A DNA stretch of 64,000 nucleotides from Shewanella putrefaciens (GCF_016406305.1 NZ_CP066369.1:762501-826500), one strand, 5' to 3'. Positions 54,837-64,000 are shown, counted from the first letter of the stretch. Made by a program: numbers and translations. The notes: a model not told the origin generated them from the sequence alone.

Positions 54837-55538
54837 TTAGAAGTCAGTCTTACGACCTTCATAGTTTGCGCACATTTGCTGAGCCAGAACCTCATCATAG
54901 GGGCGCAGGCCACTCATCACTAATGTCTTAATGCCTGTACCTACTAAGGTTTCACCACTGTGCAATTCAAAGTGCAGGGTCACATCACCACGTTTACCAT
55001 CGATCTGCAGATCTTGACCCACTAGGGATAGGGTGACTTCTACAAAATCGAGGGTGCTGAGATCGAAGGACATGCTTTCGTAAATCACTAAGGGTCGTTC
55101 TGGGTTGATCATCACTTGATGCTGTTTCATCAGGGGGATCAAGATATCAATAAAGTTGTGCCCAGAAAACGCGACATAATTGCGGATAAAGGATTCTGTC
55201 TGCGCATCGCAGCAACTGACATCACCTTGGCGGGTTACATTCAAATAGGTTTTATCGCGGTTATCACAAATCGAAAAATGCGCATTGACTTGCTCCGGGA
55301 ATTGCAGCTCAACACCATCTCCTACCATACCTGCAAAGCTAAACTTCATGCTTTGGCTTAAGCCATACTGGGTTAATACTAAGGCAAACAGCAAATCACC
55401 CGGCACACAAAAACGCTTAGCACCCACGTCGTGAATGGGGTTAAAGTCCTGCGCAATTTTCTTCGCGAAGTCACTGGCTTGTTGGGCTGAAACGGAAATA
55501 GCTTGATTTTGCTTGGAAAAATAAGGCGCTAGAAACAT
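54837..55538 (-). CDS. DUF3581 family protein with a MaoC-like motif
   Basis: 233 residues, soluble, no signal peptide. The N-terminal DFNPIHDVG at about residues 31-39 matches the catalytic motif of R-specific enoyl-CoA hydratases (MaoC/hot-dog fold, DxNPxH). The rest is beta-rich and consistent with a hot-dog fold (ERPLVIYESMSFDLSTLDF). I recognise the family as DUF3581, known in Shewanella and relatives, from memory. A fatty acyl-type substrate is a guess based on the motif. Transcribed alone. Confidence 0.75.
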   Translation of the reverse strand: MFLAPYFSKQNQAISVSAQQASDFAKKIAQDFNPIHDVGAKRFCVPGDLLFALVLTQYGLSQSMKFSFAGMVGDGVELQFPEQVNAHFSICDNRDKTYLNVTRQGDVSCCDAQTESFIRNYVAFSGHNFIDILIPLMKQHQVMINPERPLVIYESMSFDLSTLDFVEVTLSLVGQDLQIDGKRGDVTLHFELHSGETLVGTGIKTLVMSGLRPYDEVLAQQMCANYEGRKTDF

Positions 55539-55733
55539 ATAAACTCTATTTAAAATGGCTCAAGATAAGGATTGATAACAAATTTATCACGAGTCTACCT
55601 TAATTTAGGTATTTAACTCACCCGATGACTTGAGTGCAATAAGGCCGTACAAAGTAACATTATGGTGATATTTGTAAAGCCAATCGGGTGTGGGTTGTGG
55701 TTATTCCGCGTGATATCACCACGGGCCTGTGTG

Positions 55734-55967
55734 CTAAGAAACCCTATCCAATTCGCGCTTTAATTGAAAACCATCATCCGTCACTAACTGTTCTAACACT
55801 TCAATTCGGCGACGTAGGGTTTCTAACTCGGCCCTTAATGCTTGGTTTTCTGCGGCTTGTGCATTATTTGCCATGCTTTGCTTCCCGCGAATTTTCATAA
55901 TTGCCACTATATAGCCACCGACAATGGCAAATATGGGGATAAGTAAGGCGAGTGTTCCGGTATTCAT
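55734..55967 (-). CDS. Small membrane-anchored coiled-coil protein
   Basis: 77 residues. An N-terminal membrane helix (LALLIPIFAIVGGYIVAIM) is followed by a coiled coil with regular Leu/Arg heptads (ALRAELETLRRRIEVLEQLV). Size and layout recall the phage-shock protein PspB, but no psp genes are nearby and I do not claim that identity. ATG 55967 has AGGA about 9 nt upstream. The function is unknown. Confidence 0.75.
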   Translation of the reverse strand: MNTGTLALLIPIFAIVGGYIVAIMKIRGKQSMANNAQAAENQALRAELETLRRRIEVLEQLVTDDGFQLKRELDRVS

Positions 55968-56117
55968 AATAGGATTCCTTTATCTATTGGGGCATGGTTA
56001 TTCGCTGAGTCTGAATGGTCATCAGAGCATGAAAATAAGTATGCTCAAGTTAACGCTAATCCACCAGTGACAAAAGTCACTCTATTTTGACTCTGTTGTT
56101 ACCCTGTTTAGCAGATA

Positions 56118-57290
56118 TTAATAGCCCGTCAGTTCCATATAACCCGTGCCTGTATGGCTGCCAAGGATCTCTACCGGGCCTTCCCAATAAGAGGTCGATA
56201 GCGGCATAGCGCTATTAGGATTGAGCGGCGTGATAGTGAGACTGATATTCTCACTGGGGATGTTAACTTGCCAACTGACGGGATAGTCGCCATTGACTGT
56301 GTGTTGCCATTTGAGTGGCGTCATCTGAATGTCATTGGGATTGCTGCTGGAGTTGATATTGCGCCCCGTGCCATCGGCAAACATTCTTCTGGCGCTATAA
56401 AAGGCCGAGATAGGCGCATTCTTTGAGGCCTCTGCCTGCGATTGATCCCGCAATTGAAACAACATCAGCGCCGAGCCATCGTTTAATCTGAGCGCGAACC
56501 AATCCCAGCCCTGTTGCGTTTTAGTGAGAAATTGCGAGCTCCATTCCCTGTCGAGCCAGCCTTGGCCCGTGACTCGCTCCACTTTACCATTGCGGTTGAT
56601 TTCACCAGTGATTTCAATAAAAGGTTGGCTGTAATAATAAGACGCCACTTGGCCGTCGCGGCTCTTGATGCTGTAGCCCTGTTCACCTTGGTATTGCAAT
56701 GGCGCTTGGCTATTGAGCTTAAGTCGGTAACTAAAATCAGGGTTCTCCACCGTTAATGTGGCGGGAAATAATTCCTCCGATTCGCTTTGCCATTGCCAGT
56801 TATCTAAGTGAATGCGATAGGGACTGGCCGTTATACTTGCCAGTTCAGTGTGGCCGCGTGACCATTTTTCGTGGGCAAGATGGGCGCGACTTGATGTGAG
56901 GGCGCTGTGGGCGAAATAAAGCTGCTCGCTTGCCCAGCTAGATTGACTCTGGGAGGATGATTTTTGGGGCTTAAGCGCAACCCGAAACTGAGTCCATTGG
57001 GCACCCAGTTGTTCTCCATTTTCCGTGGTTAAATTGGCCGTGAGATACCACCATTCCTGCCTAAAACCCTTGTGGGCTAAGTGATCCCGTGGAAACTCGA
57101 ATTGGTAGCCTAAGACGACGGGGGAAAATGTGCTATCACTTGCATCATTTGCGGCTTGCCCTAGCACATCGGCCATAGACTTAGGGTCTGTATCTGGCGC
57201 CTTTGGTGGATGACCGCAACCCGTAACTGACAATAACAGCATTGCCAACAAGTGCAGTGTTGCCCTGTTTGATATTCTTAGCTTTATCAT
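56118..57290 (-). CDS. AttH-like lipoprotein (lipocalin-like / carotenoid hydratase-related)
   Basis: A 390-residue lipoprotein with lipobox LLLSVTGC (Cys near residue 25). The mature part matches AttH/CrtC-type proteins: FPRDHLAHKGFRQEWWYLT, WTQFRVAL, GQGWLDREWSSQ and GWDWFALRLNDGSALMLFQL. These are beta-rich double lipocalin-like folds that bind hydrophobic molecules. The gene overlaps the ABC permease by 4 nt (ATGA), so it belongs to one Att-type export unit. The substrate is unknown. Confidence 0.9.
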   Translation of the reverse strand: MIKLRISNRATLHLLAMLLLSVTGCGHPPKAPDTDPKSMADVLGQAANDASDSTFSPVVLGYQFEFPRDHLAHKGFRQEWWYLTANLTTENGEQLGAQWTQFRVALKPQKSSSQSQSSWASEQLYFAHSALTSSRAHLAHEKWSRGHTELASITASPYRIHLDNWQWQSESEELFPATLTVENPDFSYRLKLNSQAPLQYQGEQGYSIKSRDGQVASYYYSQPFIEITGEINRNGKVERVTGQGWLDREWSSQFLTKTQQGWDWFALRLNDGSALMLFQLRDQSQAEASKNAPISAFYSARRMFADGTGRNINSSSNPNDIQMTPLKWQHTVNGDYPVSWQVNIPSENISLTITPLNPNSAMPLSTSYWEGPVEILGSHTGTGYMELTGY

Positions 57291-59896
57291 AGGGTTTCCT
57301 GCTGCAAACTGGAGACTAAGGGTTTACGGGTTTGCCAATACAAGGGCAAGATCACGGCGAAAGTACAAGTGATTAGGGCGATAAATATCGCCTTCGCATA
57401 GGCTTGCCAATCCCAAATCATTTGTATTGTCCAGCCAAAGGCTTGCAAGGTTATTTTGTTGATAAGCAGATAGCCTAACAGCGCACCCGTTGGCATGGCG
57501 ATAAGGCAAGTGATTAGCACCACAAGCAACATTTGGATAAATACCATGCTGCGTAGTTCGTTTCTGCTTACCCCGAGGGAATAGAGCCGAGCCAGTGGCG
57601 CTTGCCGTGCTTGAGTTAACATTAAACAGGCACTAAAGAGGCCAATCGCGGCGACAATCAAGGTCAAACTATTCAGCACTAAGGTTATCGAAAACGTTCT
57701 CTTAAACATGGCGATAGCTTGGGTTTTAATCTTAGTTTGGCTGTAGATCTGTGCTTGGGCTAAATCTAGCTCTGTGGCAAGTTGCATTTGAAGTTGCTCA
57801 AGCTCAGCCTCATTAAGCTTGCTGTGTTTATCTTTGCCATAAAAACTTGCCGCGAGGCTAATGGGGAGTCTGGGCAACTGTGCTTGTTGCCAGAGCCCAT
57901 GGCTGATGATGACTTCGTTGCGAGTATTGCCGTGGTCATAGTAAATCCCTGCAATAACGACTCGGTTACTCGATGTGTTATTAAGTACATCTAAGGTGAC
58001 AGTGTCGCCAAGTTGCAACTGATATTTGATGGCGAGGGGCTCGCTCACTAGGATAACGGGGGCGTTAAAGTAGGATTGCCACAATGTGGGCAGGCTTTCC
58101 TTCAGGGCGCTGGTGTGGCGAATCGAATAGTCATCACGGCTCAGTAGGTTTATTGGAATTGTTAGCTCACTCGGATTATCCGTTGATGCTGGCAGTGAAA
58201 GCTGGGCTTCAATCTGCCATTGCTGATAAAGACCGCTGACTCTGGGATCCTGCATCAGTTGGGTTTGAATCGCATCTATGCGCTGGCTCGGTGGGCGGAT
58301 ATAGAGATCGGCATGCAAGCGGGTTTCTAGCCAAGTCCGTAGGGTTTGCTCAAAGCTACCCACTAAGGTATTCATCGACACATTGGCACTGAGCGCCAGT
58401 AAAATGGCCATCATAGCCAAGGAGAGCGGCGCGATAAGCTCGCGGGTTTCGGCGAGCAGATATTGCCATAATCCTGGGCGAGCTAAGGGCATTAGACCAT
58501 TTACCCCCCAATGGAGTAACTGCGGCAATAATAGCGGAATAGCAACAGTGACGACTCCCAGTAATACTAGGCTGATATTGTAACTCTGGCTGAAGGGGAA
58601 CAATATTGCGGCAAGGCATAATAGGCCACAGGCGATAACAAATTGCCGACTATGGATCTTACTGTGTGCCAGCGTTTGTTGATAGCGGTTCGCACCTTGG
58701 GCGAGGGATTGGCGGGTTAAGTCTATATACAAAGGCAGGCAAGCGGCTAAGGCGGCAGCTAACGTGAGGCCGATGGCCTGCACCAGCCAAGCCCATTGCC
58801 AGACGCCCGGCAGTAAGTGGGCGCCATACATTTGTTCCAATGTCATCGACACCATAGGTTGTAACCAGTGGCTGAGTTGTAAGCCTAGGATAAAGCCGAT
58901 AGTCGAGCCTAAAACGACGAGGGCCGTCAATTCCGCCAGCAGTGCCCCCATGATCACTCGACGTTCTATGCCTTGCTGCAGTAGCTGGATAAGTAGTTTT
59001 TGGCGTTTCATCAAGCTGTAACGCACCCCGTTGTAGGCGATAAAGAGGCCGACCACAAAGGCGAGCATACTCATGGCGTTGAGATTTAAATGAAAACTGC
59101 GGGTGAGTGCCATTAGGGCTTGGCCCTGATCCTGCTGACTAAAACTGGCTTGTTGCGGTGTAATGCCAAGCTTTTCGAGGCGATTTTTTACCTCCGCCAG
59201 TTTATCCCTGTCACTGAATAGGGCGATATAGCTGAGTTTTCCCTGTAAACCTAGCAGGGCTTGGGCGAGGGAAATATCTGCCAAGATAGCGCTGCCAAGG
59301 CCCCATTTATCATCGATACTGAAAACCTTCAGCGTGAGGTGCGCCAGTTCAAGCTCGCCCTTGGGGGCAATTTTAGACGCTAAACTGTGGCCCATAATAA
59401 CCAGAGGTTCGCCGCTGAGTAACTCACCAAGCGGTAGCTCCCCAAGGGAAACGCTTTCATCTATGTCCGATTTTTTTTGAGCTTGCCTTAGCGTAAGGGC
59501 GGCGATTAAATCGCTGCCTTCAATCTGCCAGTATTGTCCATCCTTGCCTGCGACTCGGCCGTTGACCACGGCAAGGCTTTGGCTAAATCCAGCTTGCCTT
59601 AGGGCGAAATACACCGATTCCTGTAGACTCTCCTGCCCCAAGGGTGCTGTGAGTAGGACGTCCGCCCTTTGGCTTAAGAGTTCGGTGGCCTCGCTATAAC
59701 TGCGGATGGCATTGTCATTCGTGGCTTTTACGCCGATAAGTAAGGTGACCGCCAGAGCGATACCGAGCAAGGTGGCCCCCGCCTGTAGCGGGGAGTTGCG
59801 ATAGTGGGCAAAAAATATCCTAAGACTCAGTAGGATACGTTGCATCGAACCGCTTCGAGAGGCGATGAAAGGGTAATGCCAAGCCGATTGCCGCAT
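57287..59896 (-). CDS. ABC transporter permease, FtsX/MacB type (Att-like)
   Basis: An 869-residue permease with duplicated FtsX-type halves, about ten membrane helices and two large periplasmic loops. Recognisable segments are LQAGATLLGIALAVTLLIGV at the N-terminus, RHTSALKESLPTLWQ in the second loop, and the C-terminal LARLYSLGVSRNELRSMVFI. ATG 59896 has AAGGAG 5 nt upstream, close to the ATPase stop at 59906. Such permeases release lipids or lipoproteins from the membrane. With the ATPase and lipoprotein it forms an AttEFGH-like operon. Confidence 0.92.
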   Translation of the reverse strand: MRQSAWHYPFIASRSGSMQRILLSLRIFFAHYRNSPLQAGATLLGIALAVTLLIGVKATNDNAIRSYSEATELLSQRADVLLTAPLGQESLQESVYFALRQAGFSQSLAVVNGRVAGKDGQYWQIEGSDLIAALTLRQAQKKSDIDESVSLGELPLGELLSGEPLVIMGHSLASKIAPKGELELAHLTLKVFSIDDKWGLGSAILADISLAQALLGLQGKLSYIALFSDRDKLAEVKNRLEKLGITPQQASFSQQDQGQALMALTRSFHLNLNAMSMLAFVVGLFIAYNGVRYSLMKRQKLLIQLLQQGIERRVIMGALLAELTALVVLGSTIGFILGLQLSHWLQPMVSMTLEQMYGAHLLPGVWQWAWLVQAIGLTLAAALAACLPLYIDLTRQSLAQGANRYQQTLAHSKIHSRQFVIACGLLCLAAILFPFSQSYNISLVLLGVVTVAIPLLLPQLLHWGVNGLMPLARPGLWQYLLAETRELIAPLSLAMMAILLALSANVSMNTLVGSFEQTLRTWLETRLHADLYIRPPSQRIDAIQTQLMQDPRVSGLYQQWQIEAQLSLPASTDNPSELTIPINLLSRDDYSIRHTSALKESLPTLWQSYFNAPVILVSEPLAIKYQLQLGDTVTLDVLNNTSSNRVVIAGIYYDHGNTRNEVIISHGLWQQAQLPRLPISLAASFYGKDKHSKLNEAELEQLQMQLATELDLAQAQIYSQTKIKTQAIAMFKRTFSITLVLNSLTLIVAAIGLFSACLMLTQARQAPLARLYSLGVSRNELRSMVFIQMLLVVLITCLIAMPTGALLGYLLINKITLQAFGWTIQMIWDWQAYAKAIFIALITCTFAVILPLYWQTRKPLVSSLQQETL

Positions 59897-59905
59897 TGCC
59901 GCTCC

Positions 59906-60631
59906 TTATCCGTAAATCGCCACGGCGCCGTGGGATAAGTGCCAACGTTTTTGCATAAAGGCGGCGCATTCTTCACTGTGGGTGACCATCAAAATACTGG
60001 TTTGGCTTTCTTGGGCAAGCTCACACAGCAGCGCCATCACTTGCTTACCCGAGACATCATCTAAGTTACCCGTAGGTTCATCGGCGAGCAGTAGACTGGG
60101 TTTATGGGCTAAGGCACGGGCGATGGCGACCCGCTGTTGTTGACCACCGGACAGGGCTTCCACTTGGCGGTGAAGTAGTAGTGTTAGCCCAAGCTTTTCA
60201 ACCAGATAGTCACACCAGGCTGACCACGGCTGCGCCGTTAAACTTAAGGAAAACGCGATATTGTCCTTCACATTGAGGGGTGTGAGTAAGTTAAATTGCT
60301 GGAATACGACCCCTAGGGAATTGCGCCTAAAACGGCTCCAATCTTTGTCTTGCCAAGTTGCAGTGGACGCTTGATCGAGTAGGATCTCCCCCGAGTCTGG
60401 CATTTCAAAACCGGCGATCAGGTTAAGCAAAGTGCTCTTACCGCTGCCACTGGGGCCCGTGAGTGCCACGGTTTCCCCCCTGTTGATTTGCAGTTCGACC
60501 GCATGCAGCACTTGATGATATTGCTCGCCATCGCGAAAGCCCTTACTGACTTGGTTAAGCCTAGCGACGGGGTGAAGCTTGTCGACAGGATTTACCGTGG
60601 CGACAGGATGTAGTGTGGCGATGTCGGCCAT
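59906..60631 (-). CDS. ABC transporter ATP-binding protein (Att/LolD-like)
   Basis: A 241-residue ATPase with Walker A GPSGSGKSTLLN, signature LSGGQQQRVAIARAL and Walker B LLLADEPTGNLDD. It is in the LolD/MacB class of export ATPases. The N-terminus has an imperfect repeat (VATVNPVDKLHP, VARLNQVSKGF), so the true start may be at a later residue. It is the first gene of the three-gene unit. Confidence 0.93.
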   Translation of the reverse strand: MADIATLHPVATVNPVDKLHPVARLNQVSKGFRDGEQYHQVLHAVELQINRGETVALTGPSGSGKSTLLNLIAGFEMPDSGEILLDQASTATWQDKDWSRFRRNSLGVVFQQFNLLTPLNVKDNIAFSLSLTAQPWSAWCDYLVEKLGLTLLLHRQVEALSGGQQQRVAIARALAHKPSLLLADEPTGNLDDVSGKQVMALLCELAQESQTSILMVTHSEECAAFMQKRWHLSHGAVAIYG

Positions 60632-60887
60632 TGAGCAAAACTCCCCTATGCAGTTGTGGTTAACAAGATTAGACGCAGTGAAGCTAATCTAGCATTGCCA
60701 GCCTATGTTTAACATAAAGCATTTTTTATTCAGATAGATACTGATTTTTGCGCTAAAGGGATCATCAAAGGATTTAAAAAACACAAGCCGTATCTGCTGT
60801 AAAAAACATCAATTGAATGACCTCTTGCCTGAACTGTGAGCAAATGGGCTTGAGCTATTGGATGCTTTATTGCATGCTGTGCGCCCT

Positions 60888-60916
60888 GTTAGCTTGAGTG
60901 CAAGACTCAAGCTAAC
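60888..60916. repeat. Perfect hairpin upstream of the glycine riboswitch
   Basis: GTTAGCTTGAGT at 60888-60899 pairs exactly with ACTCAAGCTAAC at 60905-60916, with a 5-nt loop. It lies just before the riboswitch and could be part of its leader or a separate element. Confidence 0.75.
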
Positions 60917-60929
60917 AATCCGTTCGGAT

Positions 60930-61197
60930 GAAGGTAGCAGGAGAGTGGGGATTTAACCCCACACCGACGAGGCAACTTTGGTTTTATTGACGGGACGCTT
61001 TTATCGAAGCGAGTCTTCCAATAAAAACAAAGCACTCTTTCAGGTGCCGTAAGGCGTGGACTGTTACTGGACGAGCCTCTGGAGAGACTACCAATTGCAC
61101 TTAACTAAAAAGGTGCAATCAGGTGGCGCCGAAGGCGAAAGTGTCGAGGGTTATTAACCAGCGGCGCGAAACGCTCAGGCAAAAGGACAGAGGAGAG
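60930..61197 (+). promoter_or_regulatory. Tandem glycine riboswitch
   Basis: Two aptamers in series. Aptamer 1 (about 60937-61085) has AGGAGAGTGGGG, ACCCCACACCGACGAGGCAA and TTTCAGGTGCCGTAAGGCGT. Aptamer 2 (about 61081-61197) has GGAGAGACTACC, GGTGGCGCCGAAGGCGAAAG and CTCAGGCAAAAGGACAGAGG. The last block is the classical gcvT-type signature. The downstream AGCS symporter suits glycine control. A 250-nt stretch with a C-rich patch (TCCTCCTCC near 61401) and long hairpins separates it from the start codon, so translation or termination may be regulated. Confidence 0.93.
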
Positions 61198-61446
61198 GAT
61201 GACTGCACAGTCCCTGTCGTTTGTCGTCGTGGGCTATTTTTATCTTTGCTGATGATGGCGCGCTTTTGCATCCATCCAAAGCACTCGTATAGAGCATTCT
61301 GGCTACGCCTTTCGCGTTCAGCTTGGGTGGATCTCAGTCGAGAACGGGTCAAAGTAGTTTGCAATTGCGTCCGACTGCGGCGCGTCACAGCCATTTCTTT
61401 TCCTCCTCCGTTTATTAATTTTGTTGTTTAATATTCGAGGAATATC

Positions 61447-62805
61447 ATGAGTTTTCAAGCTTTACTTGCCAGCATCAATGGCATTGTCTGGGGCCCTATC
61501 ACCCTCTGTTTGCTGGTGGGCACAGGGATTTATCTCACCGTGCGTCTCAAGCTTATCCAAGTGTTTCGTCTGCCTATGGCGCTGGGATTATTGTTCAAAC
61601 CGGCAAAAGGTCATGGGGATTTATCTTCCTTCGCCGCGCTTTGTACTGCGCTGTCCGCCACCATAGGCACGGGCAATATTGTCGGGGTGGCGACCGCGAT
61701 CAAAATGGGTGGCCCTGGGGCGTTATTTTGGATGTGGCTGGCGGCATTTTTCGGTATGGCGACTAAATATGCCGAGTGTATGCTCGCGGTAAAATACCGC
61801 ACTACCGATGCCCGCGGGCAGATTGCCGGTGGCCCTATGTATTATATCGAGCGCGGCTTAGGCATGTCTTGGATGGCGAAATTGTTTGCGCTCTTTGGGG
61901 TTGGTGTGGCTTTTTTCGGGATCGGGACTTTTGCACAGGTCAACGCCATCAGCGATGCGCTGACGATTGCCTTTGAGGTGCCGACTTGGTTGACCGCGGC
62001 CGTGCTGACTCTGTTCGTTGCCGCCGTGACCTTGGGTGGGGTTAAGCGGATTTCCAATGTGGCGCAAAAGCTAGTGCCTGCCATGTCTATTGGTTATGTG
62101 CTGGCCTGCGTGTGGATCTTAGTCGGTTTTTACGAGCAGATTTTACCCGCCTTAGGCTTAGTGATTGAGTCGGCCTTTACGCCACTCTCGGCGGCAGGCG
62201 GATTTTTAGGGGCGACGGTTGCCCAGGCCATACAAATCGGGATTGCCCGCGGAGTATTTTCCAATGAGTCAGGTCTTGGCAGCGCGCCCATTGCCGCAGC
62301 CGCGGCTAAGACCAATGAACCCGTTGAGCAAGGTTTGGTCAGCATGACGGGCACCTTCTTCGATACCATTATCATTTGTACTATGACGGGCTTAGTGCTG
62401 ATCATCACTGGGGTATGGAGCGGTGAAACCGCCGGTGCTGCCATGACCAGCGCCGCATTTGCCCTTGGTGGCTCAGCCCTTGTAGGCCAGTATTTGGTCA
62501 CTATTGCGCTCGTTTGTTTTGCCTTTACCACCATTTTAGGCTGGCACTATTATGGCGAGCGCTGTTGGTATTACTTAGTCGGTGAGCGCGGTTTACGCTT
62601 GTATCAGGTCATGTTTTTAGTGCTGATCGCGGGGGGGGCTTTTATTAAACTCGATGTGATTTGGCTGTTGGCGGATACGGTTAATGGCTTGATGGCGATC
62701 CCTAATTTGATCGCGATTGTGGGCTTGAGGCAGGTGATCATTGCCGAGACTCAGAGCTACTTTGCTCGCATCTTGCCAAACTCTGCGTTAGAGACGGTTT
62801 ATTAA
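61447..62805 (+). CDS. Sodium:alanine/glycine symporter (AGCS family)
   Basis: A 452-residue transporter with about 11 helices. It has the AGCS motifs GTGNIVGVATAIKMGGPGAL near residue 76, GGPMYYIERGLG and NESGLGSAPIAAAAAKT. It takes up alanine or glycine with Na+ (or H+). ATG 61447 has GAGGA about 6 nt upstream. The glycine riboswitch in its leader indicates that glycine is a relevant substrate; alanine is also possible. Confidence 0.94.
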   Translation: MSFQALLASINGIVWGPITLCLLVGTGIYLTVRLKLIQVFRLPMALGLLFKPAKGHGDLSSFAALCTALSATIGTGNIVGVATAIKMGGPGALFWMWLAAFFGMATKYAECMLAVKYRTTDARGQIAGGPMYYIERGLGMSWMAKLFALFGVGVAFFGIGTFAQVNAISDALTIAFEVPTWLTAAVLTLFVAAVTLGGVKRISNVAQKLVPAMSIGYVLACVWILVGFYEQILPALGLVIESAFTPLSAAGGFLGATVAQAIQIGIARGVFSNESGLGSAPIAAAAAKTNEPVEQGLVSMTGTFFDTIIICTMTGLVLIITGVWSGETAGAAMTSAAFALGGSALVGQYLVTIALVCFAFTTILGWHYYGERCWYYLVGERGLRLYQVMFLVLIAGGAFIKLDVIWLLADTVNGLMAIPNLIAIVGLRQVIIAETQSYFARILPNSALETVY

Positions 62806-62936
62806 TGTTTTGAAAACAACATATTAGTTCACATTATTTTAACTTTCTGATTGTCGCCACCGGGTTCTTCGTTTACTTTATTAAGTGCTGTTTAAAAAAT
62901 GTGTACTTTTAAACGTTGGGACTTTGGGGCGACGCC

Positions 62937-64000
62937 ATGGACAGAAGTAAACTTCGTACCTTTCGCAGCAGGATTTTATCGCATATTGCCCTGCCGTTGA
63001 TTTTAATTATGACGGGGGTATATGGCGTTAATGCTTGGTTTAATTATGTCTCCGCTGAAAAACATCTCTACGAGAATTTGACGCAGGAAGCGGACGATTT
63101 AGCCTACCGCCTGCAGTTTCTACTGGATCACGCCCAAGCCAATACTCAGAGTTTGTCGGATTTTATTGGTTTTTTATCGAGTAAAGATGAAATCAACAAT
63201 GCCGAAAGATTAAAGTGGGTGTTGACGAAGCGATTGGAGCGTAATCCCGCCTTTTTCGGCACCGCTGTCGCCTTTAAACCGAATACCTTCCCAGACCGAA
63301 AACTCTTTTCTCCCTATGTTTACCGTGAAGGTAATGAACTGAATTACCTCGATATTGGCGCCACAGGCTACGACTACACCGATGGTAATTGGGATTGGTG
63401 GAGCAATGCGATTAACCAAGTGGGCGGTTATTGGTCAAAGGCCTATTTCGATGAGGGTGCTGGCAATACCCTGATGGTCACTTACTCGGCTCCCTTTGGG
63501 ATCGGGGGCGACTACTCTGGGGTTGCAACTGTGGATTTAGCCTTAGATCAACTGCCCAACCAATTGGGGGTAGCACCCAATAGACTTGTGATATTAGATG
63601 AGCAAAATCGACTTATTTTTCACATGGATAAGGATAAAATTCTCGAGGCAACATCGACCCGCTGGCTCGATAAGCACGCCAAGAAAAATCAAGCGTTTTG
63701 GGCTCTGCTAGAACAAAGCCTCACTGGGCAAGCAAGCTTTATTGATGACAAAGGCATAGTCTATCTTGCCAGTCTGGCAACCGTGCCTAAGCTGCAATGG
63801 CGGGTGCTCGTGATGGTGCCGCAGCAGGAGTTATTTACCTTAATGCACGATGATATTGCCTCTATCGTGCTAAACCTTAGCCTGTTAACTCTGCTGCTGT
63901 TATTGACCTGTTACATAGCCGCCAAACGCCTGACCCGTCCATTGGAATTGCTCGAATCCGGTATCTTGGCCTTTGGCCAAGGTAAAGCGCAGCAGCTTGT
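62937..64000 (+). CDS. Cache/HAMP membrane sensor protein (3' end cut off)
   Basis: 355 codons to the end of the window, still open. A membrane helix (LPLILIMTGVYGVNAWFNYV) is followed by a periplasmic dCache-type domain with FFGTAVAFKPNTF, WDWWSNAI and GNTLMVTYSAPFGI. The second helix is near residues 303-322 (LNLSLLTLLLLLTCY), then HAMP begins (AAKRLTRPLELLESG). The output domain, lost beyond 64000, could be a kinase, GGDEF, MCP or PP2C phosphatase. ATG 62937 has only a weak purine-rich tract upstream. Confidence 0.85.
   Translation, partial: MDRSKLRTFRSRILSHIALPLILIMTGVYGVNAWFNYVSAEKHLYENLTQEADDLAYRLQFLLDHAQANTQSLSDFIGFLSSKDEINNAERLKWVLTKRLERNPAFFGTAVAFKPNTFPDRKLFSPYVYREGNELNYLDIGATGYDYTDGNWDWWSNAINQVGGYWSKAYFDEGAGNTLMVTYSAPFGIGGDYSGVATVDLALDQLPNQLGVAPNRLVILDEQNRLIFHMDKDKILEATSTRWLDKHAKKNQAFWALLEQSLTGQASFIDDKGIVYLASLATVPKLQWRVLVMVPQQELFTLMHDDIASIVLNLSLLTLLLLLTCYIAAKRLTRPLELLESGILAFGQGKAQQL

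Overview
The window is typical gammaproteobacterial chromosome and almost certainly comes from a Shewanella. Supporting signs are an OXA-48-family oxacillinase gene between a C15-type peptidase gene and a lysR gene, a single-chain acetyl-CoA carboxylase, a second EF-G gene, a napDAGHB nitrate reductase operon without napC, and many Cache/PBPb sensor proteins. The genus is an inference from remembered gene order and families; no database search was run.

Layout. 1-4 kb: end of a periplasmic binding protein, a dCache chemoreceptor and a PotD-like binding protein. 4.3-12.4 kb: a P2-type Ca2+-ATPase-like pump and a MacA-MacB-TolC-like tripartite export operon. 12.5-16.2 kb (minus): M50 membrane protease, a small conserved protein and a FapA/DUF342 protein. 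16.3-20.7 kb: a gene-poor accessory patch with an IS110-family (IS1111-like) insertion sequence, two copies of a structured 112-nt element on either side of it, a 138-bp element with 17-bp inverted ends, a DUF4236 gene packaged as an integron-type cassette with attC-like sites, and two copies of a hairpin repeat. 20.8-28 kb (minus): rsmC, alkaline phosphatase, gshB, rsmE, endA, sprT and a C15-like peptidase that lacks cysteine. 28.4-39.3 kb: blaOXA, lysR, the four-domain carboxylase, a PBPb-GGDEF protein and EF-G. 39.4-45.7 kb: lysR, a 50-aa ORF and the nap operon with a nitrate/anaerobiosis-type control region. 46.0-51.7 kb: tRNA-Leu(CAA), a chemoreceptor fused to hemerythrin, a DUF3149 micro-protein, a SieB-like protein, a histidine kinase and tcdA. 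52-54.7 kb: two tandem porins. 54.8-60.6 kb (minus): DUF3581, a small coiled-coil membrane protein and an Att-like ABC exporter with its lipoprotein. 60.9-64 kb: tandem glycine riboswitch with an AGCS symporter, then a Cache/HAMP sensor cut off by the window end.

How the genes work together. Much of the window deals with respiration and sensing: Nap with FNR/EtrA-, CRP- and NarP-like sites, an FNR-type box in front of the DUF3149 gene, a similar box before the first porin, and several signalling proteins. Exporters (MacAB-TolC-like, Att-like) and a chromosomal class D beta-lactamase form a second theme. The part least explained by known genes is 16.3-20.7 kb. The most striking sequence oddities elsewhere are the tandem-duplicated loop in the OXA enzyme, the cysteine-free C15 peptidase, and the 56-bp triplication over the carboxylase stop codon.
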